Assembly (NCBI GenBank): GCA_964577515.1
Contig: CAZNZN010000001.1
Location: 52,361-116,360, forward strand
Origin: UBA4124 sp964577515
GTDB taxonomy: Bacteria > Patescibacteriota > Minisyncoccia > Phycocordibacterales > UBA9973
Reading direction: 5' to 3'
Length of the DNA stretch: 64,000 nt
Of this stretch, positions 33,783 to 41,590 are shown piece by piece. Within the stretch, counting starts at the first letter, position 1. Each line of letters starts with the position of its first letter. The notes below the pieces were generated by a model. It made no database searches and had not been told where the DNA came from. It was given only the letters and a program-made list of their open reading frames with translations. A program made the translations under genes and the position numbers.

Positions 33783-34408
33783 GGGTGGAAGAAGACCTGG
33801 CCATAGCTTTTGCTCGCTCAAGCCAAGACAGGGGTACACTAACACCTGAACAAATAAAAGAAATGCGTGTTCAGTATGGTAATAAATGGGCAGCTTTCAA
33901 AGATCACTATATTCCAGCAAGAGACAGAGCATTACCAAACATATCAAAAGGAGCAAAAACACTTATGACAGCTCAGGCTTTCTTTGAAGGTTTTTATCCA
34001 GGGAGTTGCTCTTGGAGGACAAACAACCCTGGCAATATCGGTAATTTTGACTGTTCCATCGGTAGTACCAGCGGCTATGCAACACTAGAAGAGGGGATAA
34101 AAAAACAGTATGACCATCTTTCAAAAATAGTAAACAACGCAAACAATAGCTATCTTGTAGGTAAGAGGTACACGCTCCCAGCGGTAAAAGACTCTGGTGT
34201 TTGGTATCCTGGAGTAGATATAAACCCCTACAAAGGAACACTCCAACACTACCTGTGGGTGTATGCCGCTGGTACGCGCCCTCCTAGTGGAGGAGTAAGT
34301 TATAAAGGGTATAACAACTATCTTAGTTTTATACTTTCTTTTTTTAAAAAAGAAGGAATACCTATAACTGAGGACACGACAATGAGCCAGATATTTTTCA
34401 TAAAATAG
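32969..34408 (+). CDS. VirB2-like membrane protein fused to a muramidase-like domain
   Basis: A 479-residue protein. Residues 1-23 are a signal peptide (ALSLFLHTGLTLAQ); 24-185 form a beta-rich external region; about 192-215 and 228-252 are two membrane helices joined by a short basic loop (YVYMTTDVLFLKAGAKK) and ending in LNTINPKL, the layout of VirB2/TrbC pilin-like proteins. From residue 271 the sequence differs from its twin. This C-terminal part contains RTNNPGNIG (about 350), a motif of lysozyme/transglycosylase-like murein hydrolases, then aromatic-rich sequence. An upstream ATG at 32957 is possible. The fusion would place a VirB1-type hydrolase on a VirB2-type subunit (inference). Confidence 0.82.
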   Translation: MKKLLSLIFALSLFLHTGLTLAQGITFNEGDINVQVSGETISGTVNAGKINALSGKKVTVGIKIFPSDATKEMVENGAAPIQTYENIVPGDAGGTANAPFSTTFSASDLDPKKNYPFAVTISIDGAVSVTKLGEINTGDGVVATQRKIDLDLGKKSYRLLAPIPGMSMLLDPDLCIEKKEQDPTTICDINDFINFVLKLLIGLAAVVLVVRLIIEGYVYMTTDVLFLKAGAKKTFFDALLGLVVALASYLILNTINPKLVENSLDVPTSTFGVEEDLAIAFARSSQDRGTLTPEQIKEMRVQYGNKWAAFKDHYIPARDRALPNISKGAKTLMTAQAFFEGFYPGSCSWRTNNPGNIGNFDCSIGSTSGYATLEEGIKKQYDHLSKIVNNANNSYLVGKRYTLPAVKDSGVWYPGVDINPYKGTLQHYLWVYAAGTRPPSGGVSYKGYNNYLSFILSFFKKEGIPITEDTTMSQIFFIK

Positions 34409-34430
34409 GCGTCTCAACCATGGTACAATG

Positions 34431-35250
34431 ACTGCAATGAAAAAACTTCTCAGCCTCATCTTTGCACTCTCACTGTTCTTGCACACAGGACTGACGCTTG
34501 CTCAAGGAATCACTTTCAATGAAGGAGATATCAACGTGCAAGTAAGCGGGGAAACAATCAGTGGCACCGTAAATGCGGGAAAGATCAATGCGCTTTCAGG
34601 AAAAAAGGTAACTGTAGGAATAAAAATATTTCCAAGTGATGCCACAAAAGAAATGGTAGAGAACGGTGCTGCACCAATACAAACATACGAAAATATTGTT
34701 CCTGGAGATGCAGGGGGTACAGCAAACGCTCCTTTTTCGACAACATTTAGTGCGAGCGATCTTGATCCAAAGAAAAATTATCCTTTTGCAGTAACGATTA
34801 GTATCGATGGAGCAGTATCAGTCACAAAGCTCGGGGAAATAAACACCGGAGATGGTGTTGTAGCAACACAGAGGAAAATCGATCTTGATTTAGGAAAAAA
34901 GAGTTATCGACTCCTTGCACCTATTCCTGGTATGTCGATGTTGCTCGATCCAGATCTGTGTATTGAAAAAAAAGAGCAAGACCCCACCACGATTTGTGAT
35001 ATCAATGATTTCATCAATTTTGTTCTAAAACTTTTGATAGGACTTGCTGCAGTGGTGCTTGTAGTGCGACTGATCATAGAAGGGTATGTGTATATGACCA
35101 CCGACGTGCTCTTTTTGAAAGCAGGAGCAAAGAAGACATTCTTTGATGCACTTCTCGGACTTGTTGTTGCACTTGCATCATATCTTATTTTAAACACGAT
35201 AAACCCCAAACTGGTGGAGAACAGCTTGGATGTGCCGACGAGTACGTTTG
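34431..35250 (+). repeat. 820-bp direct repeat, copy 2
   Basis: The second copy of the 32963-33782 sequence. The lack of any visible difference implies very recent duplication or ongoing gene conversion. Confidence 0.92.
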
Positions 35251-35855
35251 AGATAGATCAATTTGAAGGTGATAGTGAGAGCTACCAAAAAGCGCTCACC
35301 TATACAGGGGGGAGCACAGGTATGGCAGGGTATGACATAAGCAGCGCACGCTTTCCTTCAGGAATAAGTTGTCCAAAAACAGGAGGAAAAGGAGCTATAC
35401 AATCTGTAGCAAACAGCTTCGTAGGGAAGATAACCTATAACCAAACACGAAGAGGTACCCCAGGGCCAAACAATAGTTTCTATCTTGATTGTAGTTCTTT
35501 TGTAACAACAGTCTTACTTTGTTCAGGTATCACCCCTTCATATAACTATGCACAAACGACGACAATGTTTAAAGGTAAAGAGCGTATTGTTGGAGAAAAT
35601 ATTTCTACCCAAGGATCAGCCGGTTTTGTAAATGGAAAAGAGCTTAAGGTGGGAGATTTGCTAGGATGGACAGCCGAAGACAAGGTGAGTTGTAAAAAGG
35701 GAGGTGCTTGTAGTGGGCATGTCTTAATGTATGTTGGCAACGGTATGGTTATGGATTCACACTCAGGAGAAGGGAAGAACCCAGGGGAATCTGTGGATCG
35801 GCCATTTTCACTTGAAAAATACAAAAGTAAATATCGTTGGGTATATCGTTTATAA
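34437..35855 (+). CDS. VirB2-like membrane protein fused to NlpC/P60-type peptidase
   Basis: A 472-residue protein whose first 271 residues are identical to the preceding gene product (signal peptide, beta-rich region, VirB2-like helix pair). The unique C-terminal part is an NlpC/P60-like cysteine peptidase: catalytic Cys in YLDCSSFVTTVL (about 350), followed by LKVGDLLGW and catalytic His in SGHVLMYVGNG (about 428). These enzymes cut peptide stems of peptidoglycan. A TACAAT (34424-34429) ends 7 nt before the ATG at 34437; an earlier ATG at 34428 overlaps that hexamer. The pair is therefore one scaffold with two alternative wall-cutting heads. Confidence 0.85.
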   Translation: MKKLLSLIFALSLFLHTGLTLAQGITFNEGDINVQVSGETISGTVNAGKINALSGKKVTVGIKIFPSDATKEMVENGAAPIQTYENIVPGDAGGTANAPFSTTFSASDLDPKKNYPFAVTISIDGAVSVTKLGEINTGDGVVATQRKIDLDLGKKSYRLLAPIPGMSMLLDPDLCIEKKEQDPTTICDINDFINFVLKLLIGLAAVVLVVRLIIEGYVYMTTDVLFLKAGAKKTFFDALLGLVVALASYLILNTINPKLVENSLDVPTSTFEIDQFEGDSESYQKALTYTGGSTGMAGYDISSARFPSGISCPKTGGKGAIQSVANSFVGKITYNQTRRGTPGPNNSFYLDCSSFVTTVLLCSGITPSYNYAQTTTMFKGKERIVGENISTQGSAGFVNGKELKVGDLLGWTAEDKVSCKKGGACSGHVLMYVGNGMVMDSHSGEGKNPGESVDRPFSLEKYKSKYRWVYRL

Positions 35856-35879
35856 AGGGTTTTATAGTACACTTACTCT

Positions 35880-37130
35880 ATGCGTCGTGTCTTTATCATT
35901 CTAATACTGATTGTTATAGCAGGAGGGGTGGGGTACTTTTTTTTCCTAAAAAACAAACAACAAACAGATGGTGCCCCGAGTGCCGGTGTTACTTTCAGAG
36001 ATTTCTTTCCCTCAACCACAACCACTACTGATGGACCAGTTTCAAACACTGATAGCACCAACGAGCCTACTAATGCGTCAAATGATCAGTTAAGCCGTTT
36101 CCAACAACTGACCAAAAGACCGGTTGCTGGCTATACTATCTTTTCAACAACAAAGACAGTTGCGGTAGAAACATCTCAAAAAGCAAAACCGCAACTACAG
36201 ACAGTTACTGACTATGTTCTTCGTTACATATCTCGACAGAGTGGCTTTGTATACGAGAGTAAAAACGGTGAGACTCCTATACAAATAAGTAATATTTTTA
36301 TTCCTAACATTTATGAGGGGTTTTTTGTTGATAATAACCAAACAGCAATACTTCGCTTTTTGCAAAGTGACGAAAAAACAATAAGTACCTACAGCGTCCC
36401 TATCCCTCCTGAAAACCCAGATGGTACAAGAACACAAAAAGAAGGTGTATTTCTTCCAAATAATATATTTGAAATTAGTGCCTCTCCTGACCAAAAACAA
36501 ATCGTCCAACTAACAACGGAGAAAAACAACGCCCTTATTACAGCAAGTGATGGTAATAACAAGGGGAGGAAAGAGTTACTCTACAGCCCACTAAAAGAGT
36601 GGCTCATACAATGGCCACAACCGAAGAAACTTTTTTTACAAACAAAGCCAACAGGGACAGTTGCGGGTTTCTTGTATAGCCTAGACCCTACCGAAAAAAA
36701 ACTTCGCCGGGTATTAGGCAACATCCAAGGGCTTACCACATCAGTCAGCCCTGATGGGGTATATATTCTTTTCTCTGAAAGTACCACAAACGGCATACAG
36801 ACATCACTATTTAATACGAAAAACGGAAATGTTCAGAAGATTGGTGCTGCTATACTTCCTGAAAAATGTGTATGGCTTAAAAACAACGATCTTATCTGTG
36901 CAGGGAACGCACTTGTTCCACAGGGAACGTATCCAGATGCTTGGTACGCAGGTTTAGTATCCTTTTCAGATCAGCTCTATCGTATATACACCACAAACAA
37001 CGTGTTTGATGTGATCTATGACAACACAGGAGAATCTTTCGATATGACACACCTAAAAATAAACGAAGAAAAAGGTCTTCTATACTTCATAAATAAAAAG
37101 GATGGTCTCCTTTGGGAATTTACTCTGTAG
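35880..37130 (+). CDS. Membrane-anchored protein with propeller-like external domain
   Basis: A 416-residue protein of unknown family. An N-terminal membrane anchor (about 4-23, VFIILILIVIAGGVGYFFFL) is followed by a Thr/Ser/Asn-rich linker (to about 75) and a long beta-rich domain. The latter has recurring segments such as ISASPDQKQIVQLT, SVSPDGVYILFSES and DMTHLKINEEKGLLYFI, the pattern of WD40/TolB-like beta-propellers. It is the last gene of the secretion-like block. TACACT ends 6 nt before the ATG, and its end overlaps the convergent yidC gene by 11 nt. Confidence 0.75.
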   Translation: MRRVFIILILIVIAGGVGYFFFLKNKQQTDGAPSAGVTFRDFFPSTTTTTDGPVSNTDSTNEPTNASNDQLSRFQQLTKRPVAGYTIFSTTKTVAVETSQKAKPQLQTVTDYVLRYISRQSGFVYESKNGETPIQISNIFIPNIYEGFFVDNNQTAILRFLQSDEKTISTYSVPIPPENPDGTRTQKEGVFLPNNIFEISASPDQKQIVQLTTEKNNALITASDGNNKGRKELLYSPLKEWLIQWPQPKKLFLQTKPTGTVAGFLYSLDPTEKKLRRVLGNIQGLTTSVSPDGVYILFSESTTNGIQTSLFNTKNGNVQKIGAAILPEKCVWLKNNDLICAGNALVPQGTYPDAWYAGLVSFSDQLYRIYTTNNVFDVIYDNTGESFDMTHLKINEEKGLLYFINKKDGLLWEFTL

Positions 37131-37827
37131 CAACTTTTATTGCGAGAGTTTTTCTAAAATAAAGTTCTTGAGCAATAGAGAAAATGTTTGTTATTGTCCA
37201 GTAAAGAGCTACAGCAGCTGCAAGTTTTGCTGAAATGAAAATAATTATAATGGGAAGTATGTACTTTGTTTGTGTTGAAAGACTTTGTGCAAACTGCGCT
37301 TGAAAACCTTCTCCTGAAACCTGCGGCTTTGGCATGAGAAATGCTTGAACCGCCTGAGAAATACCTGCGAGTATTGCAAAGGGGAGAAACGGTTTTGTAA
37401 TATCCACAATTCCTAGGAAAGTGTTTTTAAGTCCTTCAGTAGAAAGAAAAGAGTATAAATGTTCCGGCTGATTAATTCCTTTGAAGAAACTAAAGTAAAG
37501 CGCAAAAAGGATAGGGAGCTGTATCACCACATAGAGACACCCAGAAAAAGGATTAACCCCCTCTTGTTTATAGAGTGCAAACTGTTCTTGCGACTCTTGT
37601 TGTTTAGTAAGTCCTTTTTCTCTAATTATTTTAAGTTTTGGTTCAAGTGCTCGCATTTTGTATTGACTTGCGATACTTTTCTTACTAAGAGGAAGAAGTA
37701 TAAAACGAATAACAACCGTTACAACAACAACGGCAAGCCCCACGTCTTTTCCTGTAATATGCTGGGCAATAAAAACAAGGGTGTTATACACCGGTTCGTA
37801 TATAAAAGTATTCCAAAGGGTATTCAT
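37120..37827 (-). CDS. yidC: Membrane protein insertase YidC
   Basis: A 235-residue YidC/Oxa1 family insertase, the short form without the large periplasmic domain of proteobacteria. It integrates membrane proteins alone or with Sec. Five hydrophobic segments are visible; the conserved positive residue in the hydrophilic groove lies in VIRFILLPLSKKSI (about 42), and the cytoplasmic loop (KMRALEPKLKIIREKGL, about 57-73) is helical. It is the last gene of the leftward rpmH-rnpA-yidD-yidC group next to the origin. Confidence 0.95.
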   Translation of the reverse strand: MNTLWNTFIYEPVYNTLVFIAQHITGKDVGLAVVVVTVVIRFILLPLSKKSIASQYKMRALEPKLKIIREKGLTKQQESQEQFALYKQEGVNPFSGCLYVVIQLPILFALYFSFFKGINQPEHLYSFLSTEGLKNTFLGIVDITKPFLPFAILAGISQAVQAFLMPKPQVSGEGFQAQFAQSLSTQTKYILPIIIIFISAKLAAAVALYWTITNIFSIAQELYFRKTLAIKVATE

Positions 37828-37862
37828 GGTGATAATTGTACAGAGGTCTTATAAAATAGCAA

Positions 37863-38111
37863 TTACGGAAGATCTACACTTGGTGGTGTTCCTGGGTGGC
37901 ACCGACTGATCCGGTGAATTGTTTTTTTTAATGCAGAAAAAAATGACTCTTTTTTAAAAACAGCGATAGCATATGAAGAACATGTCGGGTAAAAAACACA
38001 AGTATTCTTTGGGTATCCTGGTATAAACCGGGCGACACCAGAAGAGGGGGAGAGTGTCGCTTTATATAGATACAAAAGCCCTATAACACAATAATTACCT
38101 AGTTTTTTCAT
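37863..38111 (-). CDS. yidD: Membrane protein insertion efficiency factor YidD
   Basis: An 82-residue YidD protein, normal length, with the signature YKATLSPSSG...CVFYPTCSSYAIAVFKKES and RCHP; the three cysteines are conserved in the family. It assists YidC-dependent insertion. The ATG at 38111 is chosen because the family starts just before this helix; the longer frame to 38204 would overlap rnpA extensively. Even so it overlaps the rnpA 3' end by 17 nt. Confidence 0.93.
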   Translation of the reverse strand: MKKLGNYCVIGLLYLYKATLSPSSGVARFIPGYPKNTCVFYPTCSSYAIAVFKKESFFSALKKTIHRISRCHPGTPPSVDLP

Positions 38112-38409
38112 ACAAAACAGCGATAGCCTCTTTAATGTCCAAAAAAGAGCTGTTATATGCTTTTTTTGATGGAAAAAAGATATAAACACCCTTGTTAAGC
38201 ACAAGCTTATTTAGTACAACATACCCTCTTCTCTTGAGAAGATTCCTTTTAACAGCGGTTTTTTCTTGTTTTGAACTCACCACTACAGAAATCTTTGTTT
38301 TATCCGTGCTTTTATACACTTTTAAGCTTCCAATAGAGGTAAAAGCCGACATTGTCGGCTTTTCTTTCTTCAGAGACTCCCAACCACTTTTTGTAAGTCT
38401 TGGGTACAT
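38095..38409 (-). CDS. rnpA: Ribonuclease P protein component
   Basis: A 104-residue RnpA, the protein subunit that helps RNase P RNA bind pre-tRNA. The RNR signature is clear in KTAVKRNLLKRRGY (about 51-64), with a basic central helix. The ATG at 38409 is used; a GTG two codons upstream is an alternative. It lies between rpmH and yidD, the standard order. The RNase P RNA gene is not in this window. Confidence 0.92.
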   Translation of the reverse strand: MYPRLTKSGWESLKKEKPTMSAFTSIGSLKVYKSTDKTKISVVVSSKQEKTAVKRNLLKRRGYVVLNKLVLNKGVYIFFPSKKAYNSSFLDIKEAIAVLYEKTR

Positions 38410-38425
38410 AAACACTACAGTATTA

Positions 38426-38560
38426 CTATACTGTCAACTTTGCTCGACCTTTTTGTCTTCGTGCTGTAAGCACTTTTTTACCAGTAGAAGACTTACTGCG
38501 AACGAGAAATCCGTGTGATTTTGCTCTTTTTTTCTTTTTTGGTTGATATGTTTGAGACAT
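38426..38560 (-). CDS. rpmH: 50S ribosomal protein L34
   Basis: A 44-residue protein that begins MSQTYQPKKKKRAKSHGF and continues LVRSKSSTGKKVL and TARRQKGRAKLTV. It shows the L34 pattern of HGF followed by a basic helix ending in RRxKGRxxLxV. Its position next to rnpA and divergent from dnaA is the classical arrangement. The start has a few extra Lys residues compared with common L34 sequences, where KRTYQP is usual. Confidence 0.95.
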   Translation of the reverse strand: MSQTYQPKKKKRAKSHGFLVRSKSSTGKKVLTARRQKGRAKLTV

Positions 38561-38711
38561 AGTGTTCTGAGACTATACACAAAAAAACCTATTTTATCAA
38601 CCCCTCCTTTAAAAACCGTGCTTTTATGACTTTTGTTGGTATAATCAACATTATCCACAGGTTATTCACAGTTTTTGTTTAGCTTTTCAGTAGCGTATTA
38701 TAGAAATACTT
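38561..38711. promoter_or_regulatory. rpmH-dnaA intergenic region with DnaA boxes
   Basis: This AT-rich region contains a perfect DnaA box TTATCCACA (38651-38659) and TTATTCACA (38662-38670), just 3 nt apart and about 45 nt before dnaA. They fit dnaA autoregulation and/or part of the replication origin. Confidence 0.75.
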
Positions 38712-40058
38712 ATGAACACACCCCATGTACAACTCTGGGAAAATTGCCTTGATGCAATAAAAAAAGAGATTCCTGCTGCAAATTTCACTACATGGTTTAA
38801 ACAAACCACTATTCTAAAAGAAGAAGATGGTATTGTTTTTATTGCTGTACCAAACGACTTCATCCGCGAGTGGATGATTACTAAATATCAAAAGTTGATA
38901 TTAAAAACACTTGTTAGTTTTGTGGAACACATCAGAGGTGTTGATTTTATCATTAGTAGAATTACTGTTTCTGAGGAACAAAACCCCCCAACAATAGAAC
39001 AACGGAAGACCGAACTACCACTTCATGATATTTATGTAAACAGAGACGACAACCTAAACCCTCGGTACACCTTTGATCGTTTTATTGTTGGATCGTTTAA
39101 TGAACTTGCGTATGCGGCAGCACAAGCAGTCATAAAGCGGCCTCAGCAAGCATATAACCCTCTCTTTATTTATGGGGGGAGTGGTTTAGGAAAAACACAT
39201 CTTATTCAAGCTATTGGAAATGAGTTGAAAAAGCTTTTTCCTGAGAAAAAAGTGCTCTATACAACCCTTGAACGTTTTATGAATGAGTATGTTACTTCTG
39301 TACAAAATAGTCGCTCTATCGTTTTTCGTGAAAAGTACAGACGATACGATGTTCTTATTATGGATGATATCCAATTTATATCAGGGAAGGACAGTACCCA
39401 AAATGAGCTTTTTCACCTTTTTAATGCACTATACGAACAGGGAAAAAATATTGTTTTTTCTTCAGATAAACACCCAAACCATATCATAGGACTAGAAGAG
39501 CGTTTAAAAACACGTTTTAACGCCGGTATGACTATTGATGTTCAAGAGCCAGACCTCGAATCACGTCTTGCAATTATCCGAGAAAAGCTCTCTGATCAAC
39601 AACACCTTCTTGAGGATGACGTACTTTCATACATCGCATCGTCAGTAACAGGGAGTATTCGCGAACTGGAAGGTGTTATAAACCTTATAACAATGCATGC
39701 GGAGTTAAAACAGAAACCTATCTCTATAACAGAAGTAAAACAGTTAGTACGTAATAGTATTAAACCTAAAAAAACTATTTCTGTTGATACGGTTGTAAAG
39801 CAAATATCTGATTATTACAATCTTGATGAACAACTTATGTACGAAAAAACACGTAGAAAAGAGGTTGTAAAAGCGCGTCAGATGATTATGTTTATATTGA
39901 GAGAGGATTTCAACGAGTCTTACCCCTCTATAGGTTCAAAGTTGGGAGGGAAAGATCACACAACAGTAATTCACTCATATGAAAAGATAAAACAGGAATT
40001 ACAAGATGACCCACTTCTTATGAAAGAGCTTGATGACATAAGAATTTTGTTTAAATAA
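38712..40058 (+). CDS. dnaA: Chromosomal replication initiator DnaA
   Basis: A 448-residue DnaA, full length with all four domains. Domain I starts LWENCLDAIKKEIPAANFTTWF. A short domain II is followed by the AAA+ core from NPRYTFDRFIVGSFN, with Walker A GGSGLGKTH (about 155-163), Walker B VLIMDDIQF (about 213-221) and the arginine-finger region RLKTRF. The DNA-binding domain IV carries GGKDHTTVIHSYEKI (about 411-425). It melts oriC and recruits the helicase. Two DnaA boxes lie directly upstream. Confidence 0.98.
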   Translation: MNTPHVQLWENCLDAIKKEIPAANFTTWFKQTTILKEEDGIVFIAVPNDFIREWMITKYQKLILKTLVSFVEHIRGVDFIISRITVSEEQNPPTIEQRKTELPLHDIYVNRDDNLNPRYTFDRFIVGSFNELAYAAAQAVIKRPQQAYNPLFIYGGSGLGKTHLIQAIGNELKKLFPEKKVLYTTLERFMNEYVTSVQNSRSIVFREKYRRYDVLIMDDIQFISGKDSTQNELFHLFNALYEQGKNIVFSSDKHPNHIIGLEERLKTRFNAGMTIDVQEPDLESRLAIIREKLSDQQHLLEDDVLSYIASSVTGSIRELEGVINLITMHAELKQKPISITEVKQLVRNSIKPKKTISVDTVVKQISDYYNLDEQLMYEKTRRKEVVKARQMIMFILREDFNESYPSIGSKLGGKDHTTVIHSYEKIKQELQDDPLLMKELDDIRILFK

Positions 40059-40244
40059 CTGTGTATGAACTGTGAAAAAATGTGTAAAAAAACAGACACC
40101 TAGTGTTCTAAGAAAAAGATGTTACTCCTTATCTGAAGTAATACACAGTGCCCTTTCCCTAAAAAAGCCACCATATAAATATATTTAACACTTATCCACA
40201 ATCCACACCTTATTATTCTTATTATTTAATACTATATACATATT
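40059..40244. other. Candidate oriC (dnaA-dnaN intergenic region)
   Basis: This 186-nt AT-rich spacer holds one perfect DnaA box TTATCCACA (40192-40200) and, on the opposite strand sense, several box-like motifs (TGTGTATGA 40060-40068, TGTGAAAAA 40071-40079, TGTGTAAAA 40081-40089). A very AT-rich tract (about 40170-40240) directly adjoins the perfect box and could unwind. Gene order supports an origin here or in 38561-38711. Function is inferred. Confidence 0.65.
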
Positions 40245-41342
40245 ATGAAACTACAGTGTATAACCGAGAAATTAAAACAAGCGGTACAAATGGCTGACCG
40301 TATGACAGGAAAGAACCTTAGTCTTCCCGCGTTGCAAGCAGTGCTCTTGATTGCTTCAGGAAAAAGTGTAAAGGTGCGTTCAACTAATCTAAGTTTGGGG
40401 ATAGAAATAGAGATTCCTGCGACAGTTGAAAAAGAAGGTGTGGTTTTGGTAAAAGGGGATGTGCTTGCAAGTGTTTGTAATAATTTGTCGGTAGATCAGA
40501 AAGTAACCCTAAGTATTGATGGAGAAAACCTTGCTATTGAAACAGAAAAAACTAAAACAGTTATTAAATGTCTTCCTAATGAAGAGTTTCCAACACTTCC
40601 TGTTGTTGAAGGAGAGTCATTTGAAATAAAAAGTGAAACCTTGCAAGAGGGTATTAGGTCGGTGTATTTTTGTGCAGCAACATCAGAAATAAAACCTGAG
40701 ATAGCGAGTATTTTTATTTATTCTGAGCAGGATACGCTTGTTTTTGTTGCGACAGACTCTTTTAGACTTGCTGAGAAAAAAATAAAACAAAAACACATAG
40801 TTGAAATCTCAAAAATACTTATCCCTTATAAAAACATTTCAGATATATTGCGTGTTCTAGAAGTGTTTTCCGATACTGTACGGGTTTCATTTTCAAAAAA
40901 CCAACTATCCCTTTCAGGGGGAGGGGTGTATTTTACGACACGTTTAATAGACGGGGCTTTCCCAGACTATCGAATTATCCTCCCTAAAGAGGAAAAAACT
41001 AAAATAGTTGTTATAAAACAAGAACTACTCTCAACACTAAGACTTTCTACTGTTTTTGCAGATAAGTTTTTTCAGGTACTCTTCTCAGTTATTTCTAAAG
41101 AAAAAAAGGTATACATAGATTCAAAAAATACAGATGTTGGATCTTCTAAATCAGCAATTGATGCTGTAATACAAGGAAACGATATTGAAGTTTCTTGTAA
41201 TCTTCGTTATTTTTTGGATGTTTTTCAGGCACTATCAGATGATAGTGTTGTTATATCCTTTACTGAGGCAACAAAACCAATTCTTATAAAAGGGGTGCAA
41301 GATGTTTCTTTTATGTACCTTCTTATGCCTACAAATAGATAA
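40245..41342 (+). CDS. dnaN: DNA polymerase III beta subunit (sliding clamp)
   Basis: A 365-residue beta clamp with the standard three-domain repeat: domain 1 (1-120, SLPALQAVLLIAS), domain 2 (125-245, with VATDSFRLAEKK and the conserved GAFPDYR at about 240) and domain 3 ending in YLLMPTNR, the usual clamp C-terminus (MPMRL in E. coli). It encircles DNA and tethers polymerases. It is separated from dnaA by the candidate origin and followed after 2 nt by a small gene. Confidence 0.97.
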   Translation: MKLQCITEKLKQAVQMADRMTGKNLSLPALQAVLLIASGKSVKVRSTNLSLGIEIEIPATVEKEGVVLVKGDVLASVCNNLSVDQKVTLSIDGENLAIETEKTKTVIKCLPNEEFPTLPVVEGESFEIKSETLQEGIRSVYFCAATSEIKPEIASIFIYSEQDTLVFVATDSFRLAEKKIKQKHIVEISKILIPYKNISDILRVLEVFSDTVRVSFSKNQLSLSGGGVYFTTRLIDGAFPDYRIILPKEEKTKIVVIKQELLSTLRLSTVFADKFFQVLFSVISKEKKVYIDSKNTDVGSSKSAIDAVIQGNDIEVSCNLRYFLDVFQALSDDSVVISFTEATKPILIKGVQDVSFMYLLMPTNR

Positions 41343-41344
41343 CA

Positions 41345-41590
41345 ATGGATCAATTTCAAGCAGCACTTTCTGCTATTACAAAAAAGATACAAGACGCCTC
41401 TGTTTTTAAGGAAGAGATTAGTCGTATTCTTTCTGAGATCCTTATTGTTCCTATCCAGGAAGACTCTATAAGGGTGAAAAACAACAGTATTTTTGTTCAG
41501 GTGTCCCCAACTGTAAAAACAGCGCTAACCCTTAAAAAAAAGGCAGTTTTGAAGCGATTAGAGCACTATAAGGTCTATATTATTGGGTAA
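41345..41590 (+). CDS. Small protein downstream of dnaN, possibly DciA-like
   Basis: An 81-residue protein of uncertain family. A helical N-terminal part (residues 1-30) is followed by IRVKNNSIFVQVSPTVKTALTLKKKAVLKRL. This strand-then-helix pattern recalls the KH-like core of DUF721/DciA proteins, which load the DnaB helicase in bacteria lacking DnaC. The location beside dnaA and dnaN supports this, but similarity is weak and it is shorter than typical DciA. It overlaps the convergent PBP gene by 11 nt. Confidence 0.6.
   Translation: MDQFQAALSAITKKIQDASVFKEEISRILSEILIVPIQEDSIRVKNNSIFVQVSPTVKTALTLKKKAVLKRLEHYKVYIIG

Noticed and set aside
32963..35250. Insertion sequence or transposon as cause of the 820-bp repeat
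   Set aside because: The repeat is coding sequence for an exported protein, with no transposase and no terminal inverted repeats.
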